Notes under the pieces: generated by a model
Told to the model about the DNA's origin: nothing
The model's input: the letters and a program-made list of their open reading frames with translations, nothing else
The model's database searches: none
DNA from: Nosema muscidifuracis
Taxonomy: Eukaryota > Microsporidia > Nosematidae
Assembly (NCBI GenBank): GCA_028335825.1
Contig: JAIOKI010000003.1
Span: forward strand, 124,001 to 188,000
Reading direction: 5' to 3'
DNA length: 64,000 bases
Shown here: piece by piece, positions 10,801-19,539 of the stretch
Position numbering within the stretch: the first letter of the stretch is position 1
Layout of the letters: each line of letters begins with the position of its first letter
Translations under genes and position numbers: made by a program

Positions 10801-11390
10801 ACCTGCTTAACTTCTTTAGGACCGTATTTACTAAATTCTTCTTCTAATTCTTTCATTTGTATAGGTTTAATATCCAAATATTTCTTGATTTCATTTCCTA
10901 TTCTTTTGTACAATTCTATTGCTAATCTTGTACCTTCTAATCTCACACTTTTATCTGGATGATTAAAAATAAGATTAAGAGATTTTAGTACTTGTACATG
11001 TTTAGTATCAATTTCAGATAAGACATTTACTACACTTGATACAACTTTAGGAGATTTATTAGTAAGCAGCTCACATAAACAATCTATAAGATCATCATTT
11101 ACATTACAAAAATGTACTAACTTATAAATCCTTGTTTTTATAGAAGTTTTACTATTTCCTATATGTGTAAATATTTTCTTTACACTGCTTATATTAGGTA
11201 TAATAGAAGCCTTAATAATAGCATCTATGGCAGATTCAAGTGCTGGTATATTAGTCTCATTTTGTAATAACCCTATTAAGTCTAAATACTTTCCTGACTC
11301 AAATTCTGCAGCAAGATCAGAATAACATTCTTGTCTCTCCTTCCAATTTTTACTTTTTATACGTGATATGTAATCCTCTTCTTTATTCAT
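7854..11390 (-). CDS. XMAP215/Stu2-type microtubule-associated protein with TOG-like HEAT arrays
   Basis: A 1178-residue, mostly helical protein. CCC lies six bases upstream of the ATG. The first 180 residues form a HEAT array beginning with SKNWKERQECYSDLAAEFES, like the start of a TOG domain (K-x-W-x-x-R). Similar openings occur near residue 210 (NDSKWNIRLEGLGVLKEAL) and near 440 (LKDQSWTVRRDGINSHTKYL), so three TOG-like units are likely. A Lys-rich linker separates units two and three. Residues about 805-880 are a low-complexity run of NLNKDTVN-like repeats, followed by another helical region to the end. XMAP215/Dis1 proteins bind tubulin dimers and promote microtubule growth at spindle poles and plus ends. 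Family assignment rests on motif spacing; another HEAT protein is possible. Confidence 0.65.
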   Translation of the reverse strand: MNKEEDYISRIKSKNWKERQECYSDLAAEFESGKYLDLIGLLQNETNIPALESAIDAIIKASIIPNISSVKKIFTHIGNSKTSIKTRIYKLVHFCNVNDDLIDCLCELLTNKSPKVVSSVVNVLSEIDTKHVQVLKSLNLIFNHPDKSVRLEGTRLAIELYKRIGNEIKKYLDIKPIQMKELEEEFSKYGPKEVKQVSVQEIPFDKINDSKWNIRLEGLGVLKEALSSNTEVPNISNILFSKINDPNNQVFFLVLDIINIIKCKTSRIINGLIERLKDKKVAITDKIKDTLVNIGIDTINTQYFSSKSPELKCNLIDVCMRSSFKDEEVIKCIGKCTEDSNGQVRNKALEALREMNYDKNILSSSVLKKINKKIEQNKNVEEKKISENEKSSEDSKIIENRKVKRKSEVYNEKSSSSFIKEDTSFSKNILESFILKYPFLKDQSWTVRRDGINSHTKYLLKENINDLCTFILTSRDPNFIVNNAFIDILIKRKLELNQVEGLIVMYCIEKITEGKMRNKLLELVGYIRRDYAVKKFTEEACKIKKGKKFIEIVRFIKDIHNREKEIENLFNLSVIGIQEKKMVEELRNIYNSTSIEEDNEMDIKKENISDINEIKETINISKKDNIKKENINLNVKDIKEEVLSIMKNGDVYQVINLLDKIDKISISDKIIEYFIMKDIQSTFFNNLLVYFITNKYILTEEECTNLVNHFLTKGMTEEMSMVDRVYPVTKLFYVLQKINTDESVEYIIKLIEKYKMFSGDKKKLIKDMKKNDLKKVMRESVDFLSFIDGIEDEKDTVNLNKDTVNINKNYVDLNKDITLNNEHVDLNKDIISNKDTVNFKNDDIKEINNIKDTTKNDDSKEINNKKDINKDSFEGEDKIKNKLKSPIQNKFHSPIPDKLLAPSIYEDSFNIDIETSIDCLNLSGTRLTPNVKKFRKEFFSPMKNINNLEDILDNIIDNDQEKSEDAFRKLSEIIRTNINTVLFSANSIISSISIQLLDVLHRPLYAKLILNVLLKLSQSRIFCEQIRKETLESVNLDLINILKGTDQILSDLVSDILTNLCLNSKMSIILEVYLNLLNEIKGSDIPLKLLWRHSKSLDMNNKEEIQKCITVLEDFYKKSLYSDLLENNTSFKISILHLREIFIFYQERISKFKMGRYVKKIVERINEDKEININVLRK

Positions 11391-11518
11391 GCAGAAGGGA
11401 TAAAAATATTTATTTTATAATTTTATGCATAAATCACGAAAATTTATATTTTTAAATTGTAAATTTGTTGTTTAAACCTAACAAAATCAAATATTTAATT
11501 TAAGATAATTTTTACCCC

Positions 11519-11941
11519 ATGCAAATTGAAAATCTTCTGAATGAAAATATTAAATCAAAGAACTACACAGACTATGCATATTCATACAATTTATTACAGA
11601 ATCCATCTTCATACTACAAATCTCATATGTTATTACATTTATTATCTTCTAACAATAAAAAAGAATATTATAAATTGTTACAAACTGTGTCTGTAGAAGA
11701 TGCAAATTCTCAAGAGATTCGATTTATAATTGATTTGGATCTTCTTATTAATACTTGTAATATTAAGAAGATAAAAGATTTTTTAGAATCTTCCTTGTCA
11801 GAAGATATTAAGTACTTTATTAAAAAAATTGTTAGTAATCTTAAGGAAGATAGTGTAACTGAAAATATGAATTACGAAAAGAAGAATGAAGTTTATTATG
11901 AAGAAGTTATTAAAGACAGCATGTTTATAGTAAATAAATGA
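11519..11941 (+). CDS. small helical protein, possibly proteasome lid Rpn12-like
   Basis: A 140-residue protein; CCCC directly abuts the ATG, strong support for the start. It is divergent from the TOG gene with a 128-base shared promoter region. Sequence is almost entirely helical, e.g. SYYKSHMLLHLLSSNNKKEY and FIIDLDLLINTCNIKKIKDF. The first stretch recalls the helical repeat in Rpn12/PSMD8 (26S proteasome lid subunit, full size about 270 residues in yeast), where LxLLxLLxxNRxxEFHxxL is followed by a PCI domain. Here the protein is half that size and no clear PCI winged helix is seen. Treat the Rpn12 idea as weak; otherwise unknown. Confidence 0.6.
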   Translation: MQIENLLNENIKSKNYTDYAYSYNLLQNPSSYYKSHMLLHLLSSNNKKEYYKLLQTVSVEDANSQEIRFIIDLDLLINTCNIKKIKDFLESSLSEDIKYFIKKIVSNLKEDSVTENMNYEKKNEVYYEEVIKDSMFIVNK

Positions 11942-12799
11942 AATTTAATATTTTTAAAATAAAAATGCTAAGTAAATTAGGATTTTTTAAATTAACATTT
12001 TACATTTATTTTACATGTTAAAGATTTTCTGGTATTTTAAAATTGACTTTTACATATTAAAGATTTTATGGTATTTTAAAATTGATATTTTACATTTTTT
12101 CTACCTATTAAACTTTTTCTCAATGGTATCTTAAAATTGATATTTTACATTTATTTTACATATTAAAGATTTTCTGGTATTTTAAAATTGACATTTTACA
12201 TTTATTTTTTTACATATTAAAGATTTTCTCAATGGTATTTTACATTTATTTTTTTTACCTATTAAAGATTTTCTGGTATCTTAAAATTTTAAAAATAAAT
12301 TGTTTATAAAGTAAAGAATTACTTCTAATTTATAATATTATAAATTTACTACTCTTAATATTCTCGAGTCATATTTATTCTCTTCAAAGTGTACCTTAAT
12401 TTCAACAGCTTTTTATAAGTCCAATGTCATCTTTAAACTTAAGAATGTACTTTTGCTTCAAGTCATTGATATATTCCAATAACTTCTCTTTATAATCTAT
12501 TTTTCAAGTCATTACATTAAGAAAAATCTTTGTGGTAAACTTATGTATTAAACCTTAATATTTAGTTGTAGAATCATACTTATTCTTCTTTTCTTCTAGA
12601 CTGTTCTTATTTTGTCAAAGATTTGGTAAATAATAAATTAAGAATTTAATATTGCTTTAGATAGAATAAAAATATTAAAATTTTTTATTTTATTATTTAA
12701 AATTATAAAAGTTTAGTATTTTTAGATCTCATCCTTTGAAAGTATTTCAAATTTTTTTCTTTGTAATATTTTTATTTTTGTAAAATTTTTACCCATAAA
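11942..12799. repeat. spacer: tandem repeats then gene relics
   Basis: Bases about 11970-12290 hold six or so copies of a 50-60-base unit built on TTTTACATTTATTTTACATA, TTAAAGATTTTCTGGTAT and TTTAAAATTGA. Bases 12338-12620 hold broken coding remnants on the minus strand, listed separately. The last 150 bases lead into eS17. Confidence 0.65.
12338..12620 (-). pseudogene. interrupted gene remnants, unknown family
   Basis: Minus-strand segments look protein-coding but are short and interrupted: one encodes DYKEKLLEYINDLKQKYIL, a neighbouring one VHFEENKYDSRI, and a further one to the right (12555-12620) SLEEKKNKYDSTTKY. The shared NKYDS in similar Glu/Lys-rich context suggests two decayed copies of one sequence. 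No intact start or full domain remains. Family unknown; could be a decayed host gene or a decayed element. Confidence 0.35.
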
Positions 12800-13185
12800 A
12801 TGGTAAGTGAAATATTTTAATTTGGGGAAATATTCGTAACAGAGTTATAAAAAGAGCAGCTAGACAAATAGTAGAAAAACACTTCTTAAGTTTAGATAAG
12901 ACTTTTGAAGATAATTTATTGGTAGTACAAGATGTTGCTTTAGTTCAATCTAAGAGAGTTAGAAACCAAATAGCTGGATACGTTACACATTTGTACAAAT
13001 GTGTTTTGAAAGGAACAGCTAAGAAGTTGTACATCAAGTCTCATGAAGATGAAAGAGAAAAGAAAGAAAGTGTCATGCCAAAGGATTCAATTATGGATGT
13101 TGATGTAGTAGAAGTTGATAGTGTTACTATGGATATGATTAATGATAATGAGTACAGAGGAAAGTTCAAACTAATTACTTATTAA
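12800..13185 (+). CDS. RPS17: ribosomal protein eS17 (RPS17), with probable 23-base intron
   Basis: Small-subunit ribosomal protein of 120 residues once spliced. Exon 1 is just the ATG at 12800-12802, preceded by CCC and five bases. The next bases are GTAAGT, the strict microsporidian 5' splice site, and TTTTAATTT supplies a branch-like motif. Removing 12803-12825 joins ATG to GGA and gives [19 protein letters not shown], matching the eukaryotic MGRVRTKTVKRAARVIIEK. Without removal the frame stops after six codons. Downstream, [18 protein letters not shown] matches the family signature [17 protein letters not shown], and [13 protein letters not shown] matches EEERERRDNYVPE. The intron ends in GG rather than AG, which is odd and discussed in findings. 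Confidence 0.88.
12803..12825 (+). other. probable 23-base intron in eS17
   Basis: It begins GTAAGT directly after the start codon, holds TTTTAATTT, and ends TTTGG. Size and position (immediately after ATG in a ribosomal-protein gene) match the shortest class of microsporidian introns. Removal restores the conserved N terminus in frame. The final GG is noncanonical. GAAATATT occurs both inside the intron (12810-12817 region) and just after it. Confidence 0.7.
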
Positions 13186-13534
13186 AAAATTAATTTATAA
13201 AAATATATTTAATAGGAAGTTATATTGTATAATTTATGTTTAATTAATTTATAAAAATATATTTAATAGACTTATTTGAAGATAAAGTTATATTGTATAA
13301 TTTATGTTTAATTAATTTAATAGACTTCTTTAGATAAAGTGATATTGTATAATTTATAAAAATATATTTAATAGACTTCTTTGAAGATGAAGTGATATTG
13401 TATAATTTATGTTTAATTAATTGATTCTAATATTTGTTTGTATATATAAACAAATTGTTTTAGTAATATAATATAAAGTTAATTAATATTTTTTTTAAAT
13501 TAAAATCTAAATTAATATTTGTAATTATTTATTT
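13186..13534. repeat. tandem repeat, ~65-bp unit
   Basis: From about 13190 to 13430, four variable copies of TATAAAAATATATTTAATAG, ACTTCTTTGAAGATAAAGTG and ATATTGTATAATTTATGTTT occur right after the eS17 stop. The remainder is AT-rich. Confidence 0.7.
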
Positions 13535-13705
13535 TCAATTATTAAATTTCCAATGAGGTACAATATAATCTTTAACATGGTCATCTGCATGGTGATGTAC
13601 ATCCGAATCTGATCCATGGTATAAATCATCATATATCATAGCATCTTCATGTGCATCGTAAGCCTGTACACTTTTATAAAGTATCTGAAGAAATGTCCAA
13701 TGCAT
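13535..13705 (-). CDS. tiny His/Asp-rich, probably secreted protein (56 aa)
   Basis: A 56-codon minus-strand frame. It starts MHWTFLQILYKSVQAYDAHE, a hydrophobic N terminus resembling a short signal peptide, then is rich in His, Asp and Tyr: AMIYDDLYHGSDSDVHHHAD and a Trp near the end (VPHWKFNN). GGG lies 16 bases upstream of the ATG, comparable with two other GGG-preceded genes here. Composition is far from the Lys/Asn/Ile background, which argues for real coding. It is divergent from the equally small His/Asp-rich gene at 13830. Unknown family; metal binding by the His clusters is possible but untested. Confidence 0.5.
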   Translation of the reverse strand: MHWTFLQILYKSVQAYDAHEDAMIYDDLYHGSDSDVHHHADDHVKDYIVPHWKFNN

Positions 13706-13829
13706 TATATTATTATCTTACCCGGAAATTTATAAGTAATTATTTATTGTTTCACCAAGGATAAATAAGAATTTAAAACTTCTAACATGTTTTATATTTG
13801 CACACTTAATCAATTTATATTTAGTAAAC

Positions 13830-14012
13830 ATGCTATTCTTTCACATTATTTATGCTATAATTCATCCTGGTGGACATGAACATATTATGGCAGATACAAG
13901 TCATAGAGATCATCCTATTTATGATACAAGAGGTCCTTGTAATGGATATGAAAAACCAGAAGATATTGATAGTGATTATAGAAATGGAGATATTTATCTC
14001 AATAATTATTAA
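13830..14012 (+). CDS. tiny His/Asp-rich, probably secreted protein (60 aa)
   Basis: A 60-residue frame starting MLFFHIIYAIIHPGGHEHIM. The first 11 residues are hydrophobic, signal-peptide-like but short. The rest is polar with His, Asp, Gly and Tyr (SHRDHPIYDTRGPCNGYEKP, DIDSDYRNGDIYLNNY) and one Cys. Codon content and composition differ from random AT-rich frames. It is head-to-head with the 56-residue gene, separated by 124 bases, with a similar size, acidic/His-rich make-up and aromatic-Asn C terminus. No CCC motif is seen. Family unknown. Confidence 0.5.
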   Translation: MLFFHIIYAIIHPGGHEHIMADTSHRDHPIYDTRGPCNGYEKPEDIDSDYRNGDIYLNNY

Positions 14013-14132
14013 ACTAGATTTATCAAATTAAAAAAATACTTAATTTTAATAAAACTATATGAGTCAATGAAAACCTAAAAAAAATATTTCTTATATTACT
14101 AAATTAATTAAATTATTAATACCGTTATTTTT

Positions 14133-14936
14133 TTAATTTATATTTTTATGCTGAAATTCTATATATACGAAAATCAAAAAAATAACAAACCATAATAAAA
14201 GAATTAACTCATTAAATAAATAAACCAAATTTTTTAAAATACTGCTTATCATAAATAAATAAATAATATACAATGAAGAGAAGATACTTAATACTCCTAT
14301 CATTATCAGTGATATGATGTAATAAGTAGTTTTCTTAATAACACCATTAGAAAGAATTCTATCTACAAAGAATATCAACAATTTTATAAACGAATATATT
14401 AAATAATCATCATTTGTTGAAAATGTAAGATGTATTAAAATTAAAAGACCAAGAAAGAAATAAGATATAGTTTTGCATCCTTCAATTATTTCGTACAAAA
14501 TATATCTCTCAAGAATGTTTATATCTGTGCTAATATTCATATTATATTTACGAAAAATTATATCATTCATATCATCTACTACAAGAAATAAGAAGAAAAA
14601 AGAGAAAATTTGTATGAAAATATAAATTATATTTGCAGAAGTAAAACTAAGTCTACAAGATATTGTTACGGATATTAAAATACAGACAGATTTAACAACA
14701 CGCATCTGAATAATATTTGAAATTTTCATTTGTACAAGTAGAGCACTAAAATAAAAACATTCTATTATGTGCAGTACTTTGGTATATAACATTAAATATT
14801 TGTATCCTAAATATTCATCTTTACATAAAGTAAGTCTATCGATGATTCCTAAATTTGTGGTTGTCTTCCATATATCGAAAAAGATCAATAGACTAAGTAA
14901 TATGGAGTATATGTGCCATAGCTTAATATCTAACAT
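14133..14936 (-). CDS. polytopic membrane protein, local family member 1
   Basis: A 267-residue protein with about seven hydrophobic segments and no signal peptide distinct from span 1. CCC ends one base before the ATG. It is clearly paralogous to the genes at 15564 and 16955: shared blocks include the N-terminal KxWHIYSI, YKYLMLYTKVLHIIE, ALLVQMKISNIIQMRVVK, FRKYNMNISTDINILERY, YEIIEGCKTISYFFLGLL and a C-terminal FNELILLLWFVIFLIFVY. The KYNxxISxDxxIL loop and the R-V-V-K turn are the most conserved polar points. No catalytic or transport motif known to me is present. Function unknown; a lineage-specific membrane family is inferred. Confidence 0.75.
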   Translation of the reverse strand: MLDIKLWHIYSILLSLLIFFDIWKTTTNLGIIDRLTLCKDEYLGYKYLMLYTKVLHIIECFYFSALLVQMKISNIIQMRVVKSVCILISVTISCRLSFTSANIIYIFIQIFSFFFLFLVVDDMNDIIFRKYNMNISTDINILERYILYEIIEGCKTISYFFLGLLILIHLTFSTNDDYLIYSFIKLLIFFVDRILSNGVIKKTTYYIISLIMIGVLSIFSSLYIIYLFMISSILKNLVYLFNELILLLWFVIFLIFVYIEFQHKNIN

Positions 14937-15563
14937 AGGGATAAAATAAAAAAAAATTCTAGGGTTATTGTTTTGTTTGAATAAAAAAATGACATATAAA
15001 ACACGTCAATATCATCACATAAGAGTATGTGTTTGTGATTTTTTTTACACGAAAAAATTCATTATTGCAATATTATTTTTTTATAAGGCATTCTTATAAA
15101 TGTTGTTTAATGATTGCATAAATTATTTTTTCAAAAGAAATTTTGAGTTTGGATATTTTTTAGAAAATATCAGTAAATTAATGATTTTTAATATTAGAAA
15201 TATTTTATCACATCTTCAATATTTAAATGTACTAAGTTTTAAAATTTTATTAATTGACCCATCAAACCTGAATATTTAAATGTACTAAGTTTTAAAATTT
15301 ATTAATTGATCTAGCACAGCCTGAATATTTAAATGTATAAAGCTATGAATTTTGTATTAAAATTTTATTAATTGATCTTCTACAACCTGAATATTTAAAT
15401 GTATTAGGGTTTAAAATTTATTAATTGACCCATCAAACCTGAATATTTAAATATATTAGGATTTATTTTTGATTAAATTTTATTAAATTCCAGTTCGATA
15501 TTTTTTTTCTCTATTTGAATTCTAATAATTACACAAAGAATATAAACACGTAATTAGCAAAAT
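14937..15563. repeat. tandem repeat, ~55-60-bp unit
   Basis: From about 15200 to 15470, roughly five copies of CCTGAATATTTAAATGTACT, AAGTTTTAAAATTTTATTAA and TTGACCCATCAAA lie between two paralogous genes. Otherwise AT-rich, no gene seen. Confidence 0.75.
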
Positions 15564-16364
15564 TTAATTAATTTCTTGAGATTTCTTTTCTAAATAGAAA
15601 AAGAGTAAAAGAAAAACGAACCACAATAATAAAACAAACTCATTAAATATATAAGCTAAATTTTCAAGAACTTTTCGTATCATAAATAAATGAACAATAT
15701 ACATCAAACTAAATACACTTAATCCACATATTAATACAAAAGAAGAAATTTTATACTCATAATTTTTTAAACTACCTCTTGAAAGAACGTTATCAATAAA
15801 AAATACAAAACACTTAACGGTTGAATAATAAAAATATCCATCAATAGGTGAAAAAGTAATATGAGCTAACATAAGAAAACCAAGGAATATATAAGCTAAA
15901 GTTTTACATCCACCAATAACTTCGTAAACTAGAAATTTTTTTAGAATGTTTATATCAGCACTTATACTCTTATTATACTTTTGAAACATGTAAGAATTAA
16001 GGTCTATTACAATTAGACTCATATAAAAAAACGAGAATATTTGTAAAAGAAGGTAAGTTGTATTAGCAATAGTATAACCAAGCCTACATGTCAATGAAAT
16101 AGAAATCATTAACTTAGTAACTTTAACTACACGCATCTGAACGATATTTGATACTTTCATTTGTACAAGAAGAGCACTTAAATAATAAAATTCCATTATC
16201 TGTAATACTTTTGTATACAACAGTAAAAATTTGTAGCCGAGAATTTCATTATTGTTTTTTATAGTTTTTTCAATTATTCTTAAAGATTGAACTGTACTCC
16301 AAATATTAACAAATACAAGTAAAATGAGGTTGATTGCAAATATATGCCATGACTTGATATTCAT
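15564..16364 (-). CDS. polytopic membrane protein, local family member 2
   Basis: A 266-residue paralogue of the neighbouring genes, in the same orientation. It starts MNIKSWHIFAINLILLVFVN with ACC upstream rather than a full CCC. It retains YKFLLLYTKVLQIMEFYYLS, VQMKVSNIVQMRVVKVTKL, FQKYNKSISADINILKKFLV, YEVIGGCKTLAYIFLGFL and FNEFVLLLWFVFLLLFFYLE. The membrane topology looks the same as members 1 and 3. By eye it is roughly equally distant from both, suggesting tandem duplication some time ago rather than recent copying. Function unknown. Confidence 0.75.
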   Translation of the reverse strand: MNIKSWHIFAINLILLVFVNIWSTVQSLRIIEKTIKNNNEILGYKFLLLYTKVLQIMEFYYLSALLVQMKVSNIVQMRVVKVTKLMISISLTCRLGYTIANTTYLLLQIFSFFYMSLIVIDLNSYMFQKYNKSISADINILKKFLVYEVIGGCKTLAYIFLGFLMLAHITFSPIDGYFYYSTVKCFVFFIDNVLSRGSLKNYEYKISSFVLICGLSVFSLMYIVHLFMIRKVLENLAYIFNEFVLLLWFVFLLLFFYLEKKSQEIN

Positions 16365-16954
16365 TAAAGGTTATTTAATTTTCACTTTTTATTTAGTCAA
16401 TATTTGTATTTTTAATTTATGTCAAGAAAACTGTCAATAATTAATTTAAATTGTTAATCCTTTTAATAATTTAGTAAAAATTTTAACATAAAATGAAATT
16501 TGTCGTGTAAAATAATATTATTATTAAAAAAAGTCATTTAGTAGGTATTATTTAATTAATTTCTTGTTATTGGAAATATTTTTATTTTTATGACTATCTA
16601 ATTATATGATATAATTAATTTATTTCATACAATTTTTTATTAATTGATTAACAAACTTCAAATGTCAATTCTTTATTGAATTTGCTATCAAGAAATATTT
16701 TTAAATTAATTTATCAGTTTAAAGATATAAAAAATTTAATCAAATTTTACAGATAAAAAGATATAAAAAATTGAAGATAATTTATCAGTTTAAAGATATA
16801 AAAAATTTAATCAAATTTAACAGTTAAAAAGATATAAAAAATATAATCAAATTTTACAGATAAAAAGATATAAAAAATTTATTCAAATTTAACAGATAAA
16901 AAGATACAAAAAATTTATTCAAATTTAACAGATAAAAAGATACAAAAAATTTAA
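16365..16954. repeat. tandem repeat, ~38-40-bp unit
   Basis: From about 16690 to 16965, seven or so copies of ACAGATAAAAAGATATAAAA plus AATTTAATCAAATTT run into the 3' end of member 3. The earlier part of the spacer is AT-rich and featureless. Confidence 0.75.
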
Positions 16955-17767
16955 TCAAATTTTATTAATTATTTTTGGGTTTTTTCTTTCAATATAAAAA
17001 AATAATAAAAGAAATATAAACCATAAAATCAGAATTAATTCATTAAACACGTAAGCTATTCTTTTAAAGACAATATGTTTTATAAAAAAGTATCCGATAT
17101 ACATTAAACTTATTAAATTTAAACCACCAATTAAAAATAATGAACTATAAATATACGTCATTTTTTCAATTTTTCCATCTGAAAGAACTTTATCAACACT
17201 GAATATAAAATACTTAGCAATCAAATAAAAGAAATATTGATCAATTGGTTGAGATGTTGTATGAGCAGGTATCAATAATCCAAAAAAAACATAAGCTACT
17301 GCTTTACAACCAGAAATAGATTCATACAATATATATCTTTTTAGAATACCTAGATCAGTACTAATAATTTTATTGTATTTCTGTAAAATTTCTGAGCTCA
17401 AATCTAAGAAAATAATATGTAAAAACAAAAATGAGAATATTTTTGTAACAAAATAAACTATATTTGGTGCAGTAAAACCTATTCTACAAGAAATTGTTAA
17501 AGATATGATTATTATCATAACTTTGACTATACGAGTTTGAATAATATAAGTTATTTTTTTTTGTATAAGCAGAGCAGTAAAATAATAGCATTCCATGATG
17601 TGCAATACTTTAGTATACAACATACAAAATTTATATCCCAGCAATTCTTTTTGATCTTTTACCATTTTATTCAAAATCATGAAATTAGTTACACTTGCCC
17701 AAATATCAAAAAAAAGAAGCAGAATTATTAAAATCGAATAAATGTGCCAAGATTTTGTTTTAATCAT
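16955..17767 (-). CDS. polytopic membrane protein, local family member 3
   Basis: A 270-residue paralogue of the two genes to its left (lower coordinates). It begins MIKTKSWHIYSILIILLLFF and keeps YKFCMLYTKVLHIMECYYFT, IQTRIVKVMI, LQKYNKIISTDLGILKRYIL, YESISGCKAVAYVFFGLL and FNELILILWFIFLLLFFYIE. ACC rather than CCC precedes the ATG. Its C-terminal tail is slightly longer and basic (ERKNPKIINKI). Unknown function. The set of three has strictly alternating hydrophobic and short polar segments, consistent with an integral membrane protein without large soluble domains. Confidence 0.75.
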   Translation of the reverse strand: MIKTKSWHIYSILIILLLFFDIWASVTNFMILNKMVKDQKELLGYKFCMLYTKVLHIMECYYFTALLIQKKITYIIQTRIVKVMIIIISLTISCRIGFTAPNIVYFVTKIFSFLFLHIIFLDLSSEILQKYNKIISTDLGILKRYILYESISGCKAVAYVFFGLLIPAHTTSQPIDQYFFYLIAKYFIFSVDKVLSDGKIEKMTYIYSSLFLIGGLNLISLMYIGYFFIKHIVFKRIAYVFNELILILWFIFLLLFFYIERKNPKIINKI

Positions 17768-19539
17768 AAGGTCTTTTTTTAATTTTTTTTTTTATTGTGT
17801 GTATTTAATTTGTTTAATTAAAATATTGAAATATGACATTTATGTTGTCAAAAATCAAATATTAATTGATTTAATAAAAAAATATTTTTGTCATCTAACA
17901 TTAAATAAAAAAAGAAGAAAAATATATTTTTATCATTTGATAATTCGTTATGTGCACTATTAAAATTTTTATTTATAAATTTTGATGTTATAAAATAACA
18001 ATCATTTAAGATATTTTCTATCTTTTACTTCTAAATGTTTTTTCTTGGACTATCAGTTTCTTCTTAATCTGTAATTTATCGAAACTCAAAGAGGTTTTCT
18101 TCAAAAAAATTATTGAATAAGATCTTGTATTCGTGAATTTATAGACAGATTCTTTCTGTATTTGTGCTATACAAAAATAACAAGCTAAATTATTCTGCTT
18201 ATACAAAGATTTTATTAATATAAGTCGTATTTATAAAATCCAAAAGATTACTTTTCATAGTCACTCACATTTTAATTATTTTATTTTTATACTACAAATT
18301 TATTGTACTAAATGACTTCTCAATTTCTTTTTAAATATTTAAAAGTAAATGTACTTAAATTTCCATTCATTTGTTTAATATAATCATATTCTAACATATT
18401 TTCATACTTAGTCATCATTTAAATACTAATTTCCAATTATATTACTCTGTATATAATTTAAATAAAAATCATTAATTTTTTATTGAATGTTTATTTTGTA
18501 GAATTATAACAGATCATTCTCTTGTAATATAAATTAAACTATTTGACAGGTTTAATTAAAAAACATAATATAATTTTAAAATAAAAAATGTTTATAATTT
18601 ACTTATTCTTAAATGTCAATCATGTCAAATACAAATTAATTAAATTTTAGTTTTTTTTATATGTCTATTTCATCCCTTTTAATATTCCTAAATTTAAAGT
18701 TTCTTTTTAATTAAATGATATGTTTTTAAATAAAAAATATTATAAAAATTTATTCATTTTTTACGTTTTTGTTTACTATTCGATGTCAAACAATTATAGT
18801 TGCTTTTCTTAGAGATGGATTAATATCATTCTTTATACCAGAATTATAGTCATTTAACTTACTATCGAATTAATAATAAAATTCTACATAAGTGTTAATC
18901 TTTATAGATAATTCTTTTAATAAATATTTATTAATTGTTTTTTAATCAAAATACAAAGAAATAATTATATAAGAAATTAATGTTAGATTAAATAATATGG
19001 GAAAGTGTAGTAATTAAATATTATATAGTATATAGAAAATATAAATAATTGAGGTATATCCATGATAAGAATACTGAAAATAACCCTATAGATCCTAAAT
19101 CTTAAATTTAGACGTAGATTTTAACCTTTGATAAATGATCTAACCTACAGAGTTAAATACAGGAAGAAAATTGTTCTTTTCCAATAAAGAAAATATCTTA
19201 AATTCTATACATAAATAAATTAACTCATAAATATAAAAAAATTTATATTATGAACTTAATAAATTTTATTTCTCACTTGAATCTTCAAAATATATTTTTT
19301 ATGTATAACTGATTATCTTTTGATAAAAATGTCATTCCTAACAGGATTATTTGTAATTTATTCTAAATATCTATGTTTTTTATTTGTACCAGTTATTACT
19401 ATCACAATAAATATAATTTATAAATAGATATATTTAGTATTTTGAAATATCTCAGTAAGGGATTTTTTATGATCTTTAATTAAAAAATAATCATAATTAT
19501 TTTTAATTATTAAAAATTTAATTTTAATTAATTACAATC
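17768..19539. other. 1.8 kb spacer, no supported gene
   Basis: Very AT-rich. Short frames exist (for example a 62-codon minus frame at 18018-18206 with a basic C terminus) but none has start-motif or family support. A short patch at about 18797-18853 on the plus strand reads IIVAFLRDGLISFFIPEL, possibly a coding relic. No strong tandem repeat was seen here, unlike most spacers. Confidence 0.5.

Noticed and set aside
17742-17963. 73-codon plus-strand frame
   Set aside because: Overlaps the start of a family gene on the other strand, is Phe/Ile/Lys noise, and has no start motif.
18018-18206. 62-codon minus-strand frame with basic C terminus
   Set aside because: No start motif, no family, isolated; kept only as a note in the spacer entry.
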